From positions 62,001-126,000 of the forward strand of contig NZ_JAUQSZ010000009.1 in the NCBI RefSeq assembly GCF_030580995.1: 64,000 nt of DNA, written 5' to 3'. Numbering within the stretch: position 1 is the first letter of the stretch; every line of letters starts with the position of its first letter. Below are positions 19,854-28,655 of the stretch, piece after piece. Under the pieces are notes generated by a model. That model was not told the origin of the DNA. It worked only from the letters and a program-made list of their open reading frames with translations, and did no database searches. Source of the stretch: Sphingomonas immobilis (GTDB taxonomy: Bacteria > Pseudomonadota > Alphaproteobacteria > Sphingomonadales > Sphingomonadaceae). A program made the translations under genes and the position numbers.

Positions 19854-20342
19854 ATGGCCAGTGTTGTCGTAACGAACCAAGAAAAGATGATCGAGAACTG
19901 GCGCGTCGTAATGACCGCTTTGTGCAACCAGTTCCTGACGATGCATACGACTGTTGCGGAGAAAGTCGATCTCGGCCCCACCGAGATGCTGATTTATCTG
20001 ACGGTGACTGTCGCCAATGTGCAGCGCCTTATGCGCCAGCGTGCGATCCCGCCCGAATATTGCGGCGGCACCACCCCGTTGCCGCGCGAATGGGTCGTGC
20101 CGATCTCGCGCAACGCCATCGCGTCGGCCAGCCGGCTGCCGCGCGAGACGGTGCGCCGCCACATCGGCAAGATGATCGCGCGCGGCCTGCTGGTGGAGGA
20201 TGCGCGCGGCGGCGTTACCCCGCCGCCGGATATCGTCCACGTCGACCGCTACGAGTTGATGGTCGAGGCGCTGATGACCGATTTCGCACGCACGACCGAG
20301 ACGATGCTGCGCACCGGGGTGATCTCGATCCGCCAGGAATAA
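19854..20342 (+). CDS. Winged-helix DNA-binding protein (MarR/Crp-like HTH), function unknown
   Basis: 162 residues. The middle part (about 80-125) reads as a helix-turn-helix: ISRNAIASASRLPRETVRRH followed by IGKMIARGLLVED, the recognition-helix-then-wing pattern also seen in Crp and MarR regulators. The N-terminal ~70 residues are helical and would serve for dimerisation or sensing; no nucleotide-binding domain is seen. Single gene with an upstream dyad. It has the look of sphingomonad-specific regulators annotated only as hypothetical. Target genes are unknown. Confidence 0.7.
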   Translation: MASVVVTNQEKMIENWRVVMTALCNQFLTMHTTVAEKVDLGPTEMLIYLTVTVANVQRLMRQRAIPPEYCGGTTPLPREWVVPISRNAIASASRLPRETVRRHIGKMIARGLLVEDARGGVTPPPDIVHVDRYELMVEALMTDFARTTETMLRTGVISIRQE

Positions 20343-20345
20343 GCG

Positions 20346-20654
20346 TCATTCGTCGACCGTCAGCACTTCGATCGCGACGCTGACCGGATCACCGCGCCGC
20401 ACCGCCGCGATGGTGAGATCGGCGACCAAGGTCCGCCGCACCGGCAATTCCGCCTCGGGCAGCGCGGCGAGCCATGCATCCAGCGCGTCGCCCGGCCGCG
20501 CCTGCAGCGTGAGCGCGTGACGCGCGCCCGCGAAGGTCGCACTCGCCCAGCGGTCCCAGGCCGCCTCCGTGACGGTGATCGCAACGCCATTGCGCGCGGC
20601 ATGGGCGACGATCGCACGTTCGAGCAGGGTGCCCGCATCCGGCCCGCGGCTCAT
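20346..20654 (-). CDS. Hypothetical protein, second gene of a small regulatory operon
   Basis: 102 residues, no recognised domain. Composition is that of a soluble alpha/beta protein (AITVTEAAWDRWASATFAGA; LVADLTIAAVRRGD; VAIEVLTVDE). The ATG overlaps the stop of the 59-residue HTH gene by four bases (ATGA), so the two are translationally coupled. Convergent with the winged-helix gene, three bases between stops. Its pairing with a DNA-binding protein and a divergent S24 repressor suggests a regulated accessory role. Confidence 0.6.
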   Translation of the reverse strand: MSRGPDAGTLLERAIVAHAARNGVAITVTEAAWDRWASATFAGARHALTLQARPGDALDAWLAALPEAELPVRRTLVADLTIAAVRRGDPVSVAIEVLTVDE

Positions 20655-20830
20655 CGCGCGTCGCCTTCGGCCAGGAACGATTCGATTCGCGCAACCATGC
20701 GCGCGCCGGGTTCGCGCCCGTTGCGAAGATCGTGGACGAGGCGCGGATCGCGCACCGCCAGCCGCCCGAATCTGGTCGGCGTCATGTTCCTGGCCTTCAG
20801 AAACCGATCGATTTTTCCCAAAGTCGTCAC
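20651..20830 (-). CDS. Short HTH-like DNA-binding protein
   Basis: 59 residues beginning with GTG at 20830, which has GAGGGA eight bases upstream. The sequence (KIDRFLKARNMTPTRFGRLA, then VRDPRLVHDLRNGREP and a closing MVARIESFLAEG helix) has the spacing of a compact Cro/XRE-like helix-turn-helix with little else. Continuing the frame further upstream gives only low-quality arginine-rich sequence antisense to the S24 gene, so the short version is chosen. It is divergent from the S24-type repressor gene, with an 89-bp shared control region. Confidence 0.6.
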   Translation of the reverse strand: MTTLGKIDRFLKARNMTPTRFGRLAVRDPRLVHDLRNGREPGARMVARIESFLAEGDAR

Positions 20831-20888
20831 CGCAATCTCCCTCGCCGACTCGATATGTTCTTTTTTTGTTCTCCGATTTCCAACTTGT

Positions 20889-20910
20889 CTAGGAAATTTC
20901 CTAGGCCTAG
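20889..20910. promoter_or_regulatory. Overlapping perfect palindromes, candidate operator of the S24 repressor
   Basis: CTAGGAAATTTCCTAG (20889-20904) is a perfect 16-bp palindrome, and CTAGGCCTAG (20901-20910) is a second perfect 10-bp palindrome sharing four bases with it. They lie in the divergent region between the HTH gene (start 20830) and the S24 gene (start 20920), only nine bases before the latter's ATG. This is the position and symmetry expected of an autorepressor site. The flanking DNA (about 20853-20885) is T-rich and AT-rich for this genome, consistent with promoters. Confidence 0.65.
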
Positions 20911-20919
20911 AGTGCGGCA

Positions 20920-21546
20920 ATGGATCAGGCGCGCGAGACTCTGGCGACGCTGATCGCCGAAAGCGGGCAAAGCTACGGCGCGCTGTCGCGGATGCTCCGC
21001 CGCAACGAGGCGTATCTGCAGCAATATGTGCGGCGCGGGACGCCCCGCATCCTTGCCGAGCGCGACCGGCGCTTGCTGGCGGCGTTCTTCCGCGTCGAGG
21101 AAAGCGTGCTGGGCGGGCCGCCGTCCAGTGCGCCCGCGCGAATCGCCGTGCGTCGTCTCGACATCCACGCCTCTGCCGGTCCCGGTGCGCTGGCCGATGA
21201 CGATCTGCGCACCGGATCCGCCCATTTCGACGCCGGGCTGCTCGCGCGGCTAGGTGTCCAGCCCGGTGCGGCGGCGGAAATTCGCGCGTCGGGCGAATCG
21301 ATGGCACCGCTGATCCAGGACGGCGACCTGATGCTGGTCGACGAACGCGATCGCCGCGTCGGCACTGCCTCGGGCGTTTACGTGCTGCGGCTGGACGGCG
21401 CGCTGATGGTCAAGCGCCTGTCGCGCGACGGCCCCCTCATCCGCATCCAAAGCGACAATCCCGCCGCGCCGCCGATCGCACCGCGCGACCTGCGCGAGAT
21501 GGAGGTGATCGGCCGCGTCGTCTGGCTGTCGCGGTCGCTGCGTTAA
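20920..21546 (+). CDS. S24/LexA-type self-cleaving repressor with N-terminal HTH
   Basis: 208 residues. The N-terminal ~65 residues are a helix-turn-helix region (SYGALSRMLRRNEAYLQQYV). The C-terminal half is an S24 peptidase domain with nucleophile S127 in RASGESMAPLIQDGD and general base K165 in LDGALMVKRLSR. A possible Ala-Gly cleavage site is at 86-87 (HASAGPG). LexA/CI-like proteins of this type are inactivated by RecA-stimulated self-cleavage after DNA damage. A palindromic candidate operator lies just upstream. It may be a stress-responsive or prophage-derived repressor controlling itself and the divergent operon; no phage genes are adjacent. Confidence 0.85.
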   Translation: MDQARETLATLIAESGQSYGALSRMLRRNEAYLQQYVRRGTPRILAERDRRLLAAFFRVEESVLGGPPSSAPARIAVRRLDIHASAGPGALADDDLRTGSAHFDAGLLARLGVQPGAAAEIRASGESMAPLIQDGDLMLVDERDRRVGTASGVYVLRLDGALMVKRLSRDGPLIRIQSDNPAAPPIAPRDLREMEVIGRVVWLSRSLR

Positions 21547-21716
21547 TTCCGGCGGTCGAGCAGCCAGATCGCGATCGCCATGCCGATGCCGGCACCAAGG
21601 CCGATGAGGAAGCCCTTGGTCGGCTCGCCCTGAAACAGGCCGATAATCGCGCCCGCGATCGATCCGATCGCGATCAGGAAGCCGCCTGCCGCGGGTGATT
21701 TTGTCTTGCCTGCCAT
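21543..21716 (-). CDS. Small two-helix membrane protein
   Basis: 57 residues with two hydrophobic helices (GGFLIAIGSIAGAIIGLFQG and GFLIGLGAGIGMAIAIWLLD) and a basic start (MAGKTKS) and end (DRRN). Glycine-rich helices suggest a small inner-membrane protein. No family is assigned. Its stop overlaps the S24 gene stop by four bases on the opposite strand. The ATG has only a weak ribosome site. Confidence 0.6.
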   Translation of the reverse strand: MAGKTKSPAAGGFLIAIGSIAGAIIGLFQGEPTKGFLIGLGAGIGMAIAIWLLDRRN

Positions 21717-21891
21717 CGTTGCGGCTCTGCCATGTCCCGATCGAGGACGCCAGCGTCCCATGCCGGCACGCCCGGCACGCCGCTTGCCGCGACGTTTACC
21801 ACTGCGACGCGCGGGCGCTGGCGGTTCCGCCGATCTGGCACGGCGCTTGTTACTGCGCGGGAACCTATCGGCCCCCGGGAGAATCCACAGA

Positions 21892-22104
21892 ATGTCGCAC
21901 ATGCCCTGGCTCGCCGACGTTTCGCAGTACAATGACGCGGCGCAGTTGATCGCGACGTTCGGCGACGATGCAGGTTTCGAGGCGGCCGCGCGCGCCGACC
22001 GCAGCCGCGATCTCGGCAATCACATCCATTTCTGCCGCTGGCGCCAGATCGAGCGGCTGATCGTGCTGCTCTCGGTCGAGCAGGCGGTTGGAACGGTGCA
22101 TTGA
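21892..22104 (+). CDS. Small hypothetical protein upstream of tamA
   Basis: 70 residues, MSHMPWLADV then a predominantly helical sequence ending FCRWRQIERLIVLLSVEQAV. There is no signal peptide or recognised motif. The C-terminal pattern, an aromatic and basic helix followed by a hydrophobic one, recalls small sphingomonad-specific proteins of unknown role, but no family name can be given. The ATG at 21892 is used; upstream in-frame sequence is low-complexity and arginine-rich. The tamA ATG is 44 bases downstream. Confidence 0.55.
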   Translation: MSHMPWLADVSQYNDAAQLIATFGDDAGFEAAARADRSRDLGNHIHFCRWRQIERLIVLLSVEQAVGTVH

Positions 22105-22147
22105 TCTAACGCTGTCACTGGCGCGGACGCCGCGCTAGGACGCCTTC

Positions 22148-24088
22148 ATGTCTTTGAGGTTCGGGCTGCGGAGCGCGGTGTGCGGCGCCACCGCCGGGTT
22201 GCTGGTTTCCGCCTGCCCGGCCGCCCGCGCGCAACAGACGCCGCCTCCCGAACCCGTGCTCGATCCGAACAGCCCGATGGCGCCGCTGCCCGATCTCGGC
22301 GTCGCCTGGCCCGAGCTCGGCCCGCAGAGCCCCGAGGACGCGAAGGCAACCGAGACCGTCCACGGCGATGCGCGCTATTCGTACCGGATCGAGGGGATCG
22401 ACGCGATCCCCTCGCCGCTGCTGCGCACGCGCTTCGACCAGCTCTCGACGCTCGCGGCCAACGACGGGCAGGCGGCCAATGCCGCCCAGCTCGATCGCCG
22501 CGCGCGCGAGGACGCGGGCCTGCTTGCCAGCCTGCTGCGCGCCGAGGGCTATTACGATGCGCGCGTCACCAGCCGCGTCGAGCCGGCGGACGGCCGCCCG
22601 GTCGTCGTGATCGCTGCCGAGCCGGGCAGCCTGTACACCTTCGGCGGCGTCGCCGTGACCGGGCTCGATACCACGGGCGACAAGGCCGCCGCCTTGCGCG
22701 AGGCGTTCGGCGTGAAGGAAGGCGATCCCGTCAACGCCGACAAGATCGCGGCCGGCGAGGCGAATTTGCGCACGCTGATCGGCAATCGCGGCTTCCCCTT
22801 CGCCGTCGTCGGCGAACCCTCGGTCGTCGTCGATCACGCCGCCCATACCGCGACGCTCGCCATGACGGTCGCGCCCGGCACCGAGCGCAAATTCGGCAAG
22901 ATCACCGCGCCCGACAACAAGGTGTTCGGCGCGAAGCACGTCCAGGAGATCGCGCGCTTCCGCCCTGGAGACCCGTACAGCACCACCGCCATTGCCGACC
23001 TGCGCCGCGCGCTGATCCAGACCGGCCTCGTCTCCAGCGTCGACATCAAGCCGGTCGATGCGCCCGATCCTAACGTGGTGGATATCGCCGTCGCGCTCGA
23101 ACCCGCGCCGCCGCATACGATCGCGGGCGAGCTCGGCTACGGCACCGGCGAAGGCGCGCGCGCGGAGGTGAGCTGGACGCACCGCAACCTCTGGGCTCCC
23201 GAGGGCGCGCTCACCTTGCGCGGGGTCGCGGGCACGCAGGAACAGCTCGCCGCGATCACCTATCGCCGCAACAATTTCCACGGCCGCGACCGCGTGCTGA
23301 CCTTCCAGGCGACCGCCTCCAACCTCAACCGCCCGGCTTACCGGGCAAAGACGGTGTCGCTGTCCGGCAGTCTGGAGCGGCAGACCAACATCTTCTTCCA
23401 GAAGAAATGGACCTGGTCGCTCGGGGCCGAGCTCACCGCCTCCGACGAGCGCGACGTGATCGAGACGACCGGACTGCCGCGCCGCCAGACTTACTTCGTC
23501 GGCGCGCTGCCGACGACGCTCAGCTACGACGGGTCGGACGATCTGCTCAATCCGAGCAAGGGCTTCCGCCTCGCCGGGCGGCTTTCCCCCGAAGTGTCGC
23601 TGGAAGGCAAGGCGTTCGGCTATGCCCGCGTCCAGTTCGACGCGAGCGCCTACCGCCCGGTAACGCCGCGCGTCGTCGTGGCGGGGCGCATCCGGCTCGG
23701 CACGATCGTGGGCGCGCCGCGCGACGCGATCGCGCCGTCGCGGCGCTTCTACGCGGGCGGCGGCGCGTCGGTACGCGGCTACGGCTATCAGGATATCGGC
23801 CCGCGCGACCCGAACAACGATCCGATCGGCGGGCGCAGCCTGAGCGAGTTTTCGCTCGAGGCGCGGGTGAAGGTGTTCGGCAGCTTCGGCATCGTGCCGT
23901 TCTTCGACGGCGGCAACATCTACACCAGCGCGCTGCCCAAATTCACCGGCTTCCGCTACGGCACCGGCATCGGCGTGCGCTATTATTCGAACTTCGGGCC
24001 GATCCGCATCGACGTCGGCACGCCGGTGAACCCGCAGACCGGCGATCCGCGCGTCGCCGTCTATGTCTCGCTGGGCCAGGCGTTTTGA
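22148..24088 (+). CDS. tamA: TamA, outer-membrane Omp85-family assembly protein
   Basis: 646 residues. Signal peptide (GATAGLLVSACPAARA), three POTRA-like domains (about residues 70-300; YSYRIEGIDAIPSPLLRTRF, SLYTFGGVAVTGLDTTG) and a C-terminal 16-stranded barrel with the Omp85 signatures GGGASVRGYGYQDIGPRDP (the lid-lock RGY) and FRYGTGIGVRYYSNFGPIRI. With TamB it helps insert outer-membrane proteins and moves phospholipid between membranes. The stop overlaps the tamB start by four bases. Confidence 0.95.
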   Translation: MSLRFGLRSAVCGATAGLLVSACPAARAQQTPPPEPVLDPNSPMAPLPDLGVAWPELGPQSPEDAKATETVHGDARYSYRIEGIDAIPSPLLRTRFDQLSTLAANDGQAANAAQLDRRAREDAGLLASLLRAEGYYDARVTSRVEPADGRPVVVIAAEPGSLYTFGGVAVTGLDTTGDKAAALREAFGVKEGDPVNADKIAAGEANLRTLIGNRGFPFAVVGEPSVVVDHAAHTATLAMTVAPGTERKFGKITAPDNKVFGAKHVQEIARFRPGDPYSTTAIADLRRALIQTGLVSSVDIKPVDAPDPNVVDIAVALEPAPPHTIAGELGYGTGEGARAEVSWTHRNLWAPEGALTLRGVAGTQEQLAAITYRRNNFHGRDRVLTFQATASNLNRPAYRAKTVSLSGSLERQTNIFFQKKWTWSLGAELTASDERDVIETTGLPRRQTYFVGALPTTLSYDGSDDLLNPSKGFRLAGRLSPEVSLEGKAFGYARVQFDASAYRPVTPRVVVAGRIRLGTIVGAPRDAIAPSRRFYAGGGASVRGYGYQDIGPRDPNNDPIGGRSLSEFSLEARVKVFGSFGIVPFFDGGNIYTSALPKFTGFRYGTGIGVRYYSNFGPIRIDVGTPVNPQTGDPRVAVYVSLGQAF

Positions 24089-27000
24089 GCGAGGACGCGG
24101 CCCCCGCGCCGAAGCGGACGGGCGGCTGGGCGCGCCGCATCCTCACGCTCGTCGCGCTGTTGCTCGCGCTCGTCACGCTCGGCGTGGTGACGCTCGATTC
24201 GGATATCGGCCACCGCTGGGTCGCCGACCGCATCGCCGCTTTGCGCCCCGCCAATGGCCTGCGCTACAGCGTCGGGCGGATCGACGGCTCGCTGTTCTCG
24301 AAGGCGGTGATCGTCGATCTCCGCATCAGCGACCCGCAGGGGCTCGTCCTTGCCGTTCCCCGCGCCGATCTCGACTGGTCGCCGCTCGCCTGGCTCGGCA
24401 ACCGCCTCGATATCGAGAGCCTCGTCGCCCCGCAGGCGAGCCTCGTGCGCGTGCCGACATTGGTGCCCTCGGCCAGGAAGGGCCCGATCCTGCCGGGCTT
24501 CGACATCCGCATCGGTGCCTTGCGCATCGACCGCCTCACCGTCGCGCGGCGGATCACCGGCACCGCGCGGCGCGGGCGGGTGGCGGTGAAGGCCGATATC
24601 CGCGGGGGCCGGGCACGCATCGACCTCGACGCGCTTATCGCGGGCAGCGACACGGTGAAGCTCAAGCTCGACGCAGAACCCGACCACGACCGTTTCGACC
24701 TCGACCTGACGGCACGCGGGACGGCGCGCGGCCTGCTCGCCCACACGATCGGCGTGCCGCAGCCCGTCGCGGTGGACATTCACGGCGATGGCACGTGGCG
24801 CAAGTGGCGCGGCAAGGCGCTCGCCGATATCGGCACGACCCGCCTCGCCGACCTCGCGCTCGGCAACGATGCGGGCGCGTACACGCTGGCGGGCACGCTC
24901 ACCCCCTCCCCCATCGCGCGCGGCAAGCTGCAGCGGCTGACCGCGCCGCACGTCCGCGTCGATGGCCGCGCCAGGCTCGCCGACCGGCGGCTGACCGGCA
25001 CGCTCAATCTGCGCTCGGCGGCGATGGCGGTCGAGAGCGAGGGCGTGATCGATCTCGCCAGCAGCGCCTTCGAGTCCGTGCGCCTGCGCGCGCGGCTGCT
25101 GCAACCGCCCGCGCTGTTTCCCAACATGACCGGGCGCAATATCGAGCTGCGCGCGATCCTCGACGGCGCGTTCGGCAGCGCCGCCTTCGACTATCGCCTG
25201 ACGGCCGATCGCTTCGCCTTCGACCAGACCGGGTTCGAGGGCGTGCGCGCCGCCGGCAAGGGCCATTTCTCGAAGGCGCCCGTCCTGCTCCCCGTCCGCC
25301 TCTCGGCGCAGCGCGTGACCGGGGTGGGCGACGTGGCGGGCGGCATCCTGCGCAACCTCACACTCGAAGGGCTGCTGCGCGTCACGCCCAAGCTCGTCAC
25401 CGGCGACGACCTCCGCCTCTCGTCGGACAAGCTCAAGGGCCGCTTCACGCTGATCCTCGATCTCACCAACGGCCATTACGAAGTCGGCATCAACGGCGGC
25501 CTCGCGCGCTATCTCATCCCCGGCCTCGGCGTCGTCGATGTCACGTCGAACCTGAAGGTCGTGCCCGGCGCGGGCGGCCAGGGCACGCGCGTGATCGGCC
25601 AAGGCACCGCGACGATGGTGCGGCTCGACAACGCGTTCTTCCGGTCGCTGACCGGCGGCCTGCCGAAGATCACGACGGGGCTGGAGCGCACGCCCGACGG
25701 CATCCTGCATCTCACCAATCTCGTGCTGACTTCGCCGCAACTGCGCCTCGCCGGCAACGGCATCCGGCGGCGCGACGGGACGTTCCATTTCGAGGGCAGC
25801 GGAAAGCAGGCGACCTACGGCCCGCTTACGCTGAAGCTCGACGGCAAGATCGACCGGCCGACGCTCGATCTCGTCTTTGCGTCGCCCAACGCGGCGCTCG
25901 GCCTGTCGGCCGTGACCGCGCATCTCGATCCGACCGCGACCGGATTCGCCTTCACCGCGAAGGGCGGATCGCGGCTCGGGCCGTTCGGCGGCGAGGGCGC
26001 GATCCTGCTGCCCAAGGGCGGCGGCGCGACCATCGCCATCGCCCGGCTAGACGTCAGCGGCACGCAGGCGAAGGGCGATCTCGCGGTCGTGCCCGGCGGC
26101 TTCGACGGCCGCCTCGCGCTGGCGGGCGGCGGCATCTCGGGCGAATTGCTGTTCAAGCCCGCCGGCGAGCACCAGCGCATCGAGGCGCACCTCGACGCGG
26201 CGGCCGCGAAGCTCGCGAACGCGGTGACGCTGCGGCGCGGACATCTCGACGCGGTCCTGCTGCTCGACCCCGAGGGCACCAGCATCGAGGCGACCGCGAC
26301 CGGCAACGGTTTGCGGCGCGGCGCACTGGTGATCGGGCGCTTCGCCGCGCACGCCGCGCTGAAGGGCGGCAGCGGCGAGGTGCGGCTCGCGGTCTCGGGC
26401 CAGCGCGGCCGCGCGTTCGACATCCAGAGCGTCATCGCCGTCACGCCCGACCGCTACAGCCTCACCGCGCAAGGCACGCTCGACCGCAAGCCGCTGCAAT
26501 TCGTCACGCCCGCCGTCTTTACCCGCGACGGCGACGGCTGGCGGCTCGCGCCCGCCAAGCTCCGCTTCTCGGGCGGCGAGGCGGACCTGTCGGGGCGCTT
26601 CACCGGCAGCTCCAGCGCGATCGACGCGACGCTGTCGAAGCTGCCGCTGGCGATCCTCGATATCGGCTATCCGGGGCTCGGACTCGGCGGCAACGCCTCG
26701 GGCACGCTCTCGTACAGCCAGTCGGCGGGCGCGGCACCGACCGGCAAGATCGACATGACGGTGCGCGGCCTTACCCGCTCGGGCCTCGTCCTGTCGTCGC
26801 GCCCGGTCGATGTCGGCATCGCCGCGATCCTGTCGCCCGACAAGGTCGCCGCGCGCGCGGTCGCGGCGTCGGGCGGCAAGACCGTCGGGCGGGCGCAGAT
26901 GCAGCTCACTTTGCCCGGCGGCAGCGACCTCGCCGCGCGCGTCGCCAATGCGCCGATGTTCGCGCAGCTCCGCTACGACGGCCCCGCCGACACGCTCTGG

Positions 27001-28236
27001 CGGCTGACCGGCATCGAATTGTTCGACCTGAGCGGCCCGGTGGCGATCGGCGCGGACGTCGGCGGGCGGCTCGCCGATCCGCAGATCCGCGGCGTCGTGC
27101 AGGCCAATGGCGCCAAGATCGAGAGCGCGACGACAGGCACCGTCCTCACCAACGTCATGGCGAGCGGGCGCTTCAACGGTTCGCGGCTGGTGCTCGACAA
27201 GATCGCGGCGGACGCGGGCAAGGGCGGCCGCGTCACCGGCGCGGGCAGCTTCGATCTCGCCGCCGCCAACGGCTTCGGCATCGACCTGTCGGTGCAGGCG
27301 CAGAACGCGCTGCTCATCAACCGCGACGATATCGCCGCGACCGTCACCGGGCCCTTGAGCTTCAAGTCGGACGGCGCGGGCGGCGTGATCGCCGGCGACG
27401 TCACGCTCACCAAGAGCAGCTACCGGCTCGGCCAGGCGAGTGCCGCCACCGCCGTCCCGCGCCTCAACCTGCGCGAGATCAACCTGCCCGGCGGCGGCGA
27501 GGAGGACGATGCGCCGCGCAAGCCCTGGCGGCTGGCGGTGCATGCCAAGGCCCCCAACAACCTCACCGTCACCGGCCTCGGCCTGCGCAGCGAATGGTCG
27601 GCGGACCTCACCATCGGCGGCGCGCCCGACAATCCCGCCATCTCCGGCCGCGCCGATCTGGTGCAGGGCGATTACGTGTTCGCGGGCCGCTCGTTCGAGC
27701 TGGAGCGCGGCAAGATCCTGTTCTCGGGCGAGGTGCCCGCCAACCCGTCGCTCGATATCGCCGCCAATGCCGATGCGAGCGGGCTCAGCGCGACGATCCG
27801 CGTCACCGGCCCCGCGCTGAAGCCGGAAATCTCCTTCGCCAGCGTGCCCGCGCTGCCGCAGGACGAACTGCTGTCACGCCTGCTGTTCGGCACCTCGATC
27901 ACCAGCCTGTCCGCGCCCGAGGCGCTGCAGCTCGCCGCCGCCGTCGCGGCGCTGCAGGACGGCAAGGGCGGGCTCGATCCGATCAACGCCGTGCGCCGCG
28001 TGACCGGTCTCGACCGGCTGCGCGTCCTCCCCGCCGATCCGCAGACAGGTGCCGGCACCTCGGTCGCGGCGGGCAAATACATCACGCGGCGGCTGTTCGC
28101 GGAGATCATCACCGACGGTCAGGGCTATTCGGCGACGCAGGCCGAATTCCGCGTCACGCGCTGGCTGTCGATCCTCTCCAGCGTCTCGACCATCGGCCGC
28201 CAGAGCGCCAACGTGCGTGTCTCCAAAGACTATTAA
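24085..28236 (+). CDS. tamB: TamB, AsmA-like inter-membrane bridge protein
   Basis: 1383 residues. An N-terminal signal anchor (ILTLVALLLALVTLGVVTL) is followed by a very long beta-rich region, LRISDPQGLVLAVPRADLDW being its first recognisable strand block. The C-terminal ~350 residues are the DUF490/TamB domain, including DNPAISGRADLVQGDYVFAG, FELERGKILFSGEVP and the final EFRVTRWLSILSSV block. TamB spans the periplasm and partners TamA. The start is TTG at 24085, overlapping the tamA stop, so translation is coupled. Confidence 0.94.
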   Translation: MSEDAAPAPKRTGGWARRILTLVALLLALVTLGVVTLDSDIGHRWVADRIAALRPANGLRYSVGRIDGSLFSKAVIVDLRISDPQGLVLAVPRADLDWSPLAWLGNRLDIESLVAPQASLVRVPTLVPSARKGPILPGFDIRIGALRIDRLTVARRITGTARRGRVAVKADIRGGRARIDLDALIAGSDTVKLKLDAEPDHDRFDLDLTARGTARGLLAHTIGVPQPVAVDIHGDGTWRKWRGKALADIGTTRLADLALGNDAGAYTLAGTLTPSPIARGKLQRLTAPHVRVDGRARLADRRLTGTLNLRSAAMAVESEGVIDLASSAFESVRLRARLLQPPALFPNMTGRNIELRAILDGAFGSAAFDYRLTADRFAFDQTGFEGVRAAGKGHFSKAPVLLPVRLSAQRVTGVGDVAGGILRNLTLEGLLRVTPKLVTGDDLRLSSDKLKGRFTLILDLTNGHYEVGINGGLARYLIPGLGVVDVTSNLKVVPGAGGQGTRVIGQGTATMVRLDNAFFRSLTGGLPKITTGLERTPDGILHLTNLVLTSPQLRLAGNGIRRRDGTFHFEGSGKQATYGPLTLKLDGKIDRPTLDLVFASPNAALGLSAVTAHLDPTATGFAFTAKGGSRLGPFGGEGAILLPKGGGATIAIARLDVSGTQAKGDLAVVPGGFDGRLALAGGGISGELLFKPAGEHQRIEAHLDAAAAKLANAVTLRRGHLDAVLLLDPEGTSIEATATGNGLRRGALVIGRFAAHAALKGGSGEVRLAVSGQRGRAFDIQSVIAVTPDRYSLTAQGTLDRKPLQFVTPAVFTRDGDGWRLAPAKLRFSGGEADLSGRFTGSSSAIDATLSKLPLAILDIGYPGLGLGGNASGTLSYSQSAGAAPTGKIDMTVRGLTRSGLVLSSRPVDVGIAAILSPDKVAARAVAASGGKTVGRAQMQLTLPGGSDLAARVANAPMFAQLRYDGPADTLWRLTGIELFDLSGPVAIGADVGGRLADPQIRGVVQANGAKIESATTGTVLTNVMASGRFNGSRLVLDKIAADAGKGGRVTGAGSFDLAAANGFGIDLSVQAQNALLINRDDIAATVTGPLSFKSDGAGGVIAGDVTLTKSSYRLGQASAATAVPRLNLREINLPGGGEEDDAPRKPWRLAVHAKAPNNLTVTGLGLRSEWSADLTIGGAPDNPAISGRADLVQGDYVFAGRSFELERGKILFSGEVPANPSLDIAANADASGLSATIRVTGPALKPEISFASVPALPQDELLSRLLFGTSITSLSAPEALQLAAAVAALQDGKGGLDPINAVRRVTGLDRLRVLPADPQTGAGTSVAAGKYITRRLFAEIITDGQGYSATQAEFRVTRWLSILSSVSTIGRQSANVRVSKDY

Positions 28237-28655
28237 CTGAACGCCTGCGTCGCGTAGCGCACGTAGACGAACAGGGCGATCGCCAGCACGAAGGTGGCGA
28301 TGATCGCGATCCGGCTGCGCCGCCCGGTAATGACCTGCAACGCCCCGCTCAGCGTCGCGAACAGCCCGAAGGTCATCACCGCCGCGAACAGATACAAAGC
28401 GGTGCGCGCCTGTTCGGGCGTGCCGGTGAAGCCGCTCGATCCGCCGGTATTGGGATGCATCAGCATCGGCAGCAGCGCGATCGTCACCGTGCCCATCAGA
28501 CCGAGCAGGAAGACACCGCACGCCAGCGAAGTGCCGCCGAGGATGCGGATCGTCCGCGACGACATCATCTTCTTGCCGCACGTCGGGCAGGTCTTCACCT
28601 GGCCCTCGACCACCGTGTTGCAGGCGAAGGATTTGCAGTTGCTGGTGGCGGGCAT
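28233..28655 (-). CDS. Membrane protein with N-terminal zinc-ribbon
   Basis: 140 residues. The N-terminal 30 residues hold two cysteine pairs (CKSFAC and CPTCGKK) that would form a small zinc ribbon. Three hydrophobic helices follow (SLACGVFLLGLMGTVTIALL, LYLFAAVMTFGLFATLSG, IAIIATFVLAIALFVYV). The function is unknown. It starts on the last base of the upstream gene's stop codon and ends overlapping the tamB stop by four bases on the other strand. Part of the minus-strand group behind the efflux operon. Confidence 0.65.
   Translation of the reverse strand: MPATSNCKSFACNTVVEGQVKTCPTCGKKMMSSRTIRILGGTSLACGVFLLGLMGTVTIALLPMLMHPNTGGSSGFTGTPEQARTALYLFAAVMTFGLFATLSGALQVITGRRSRIAIIATFVLAIALFVYVRYATQAFS

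Noticed and set aside
20651..21307. 218-codon version of the small HTH gene
   Set aside because: The extra N-terminal ~160 codons are antisense to the S24 gene and low-complexity; the GTG at 20830 has a good ribosome site.
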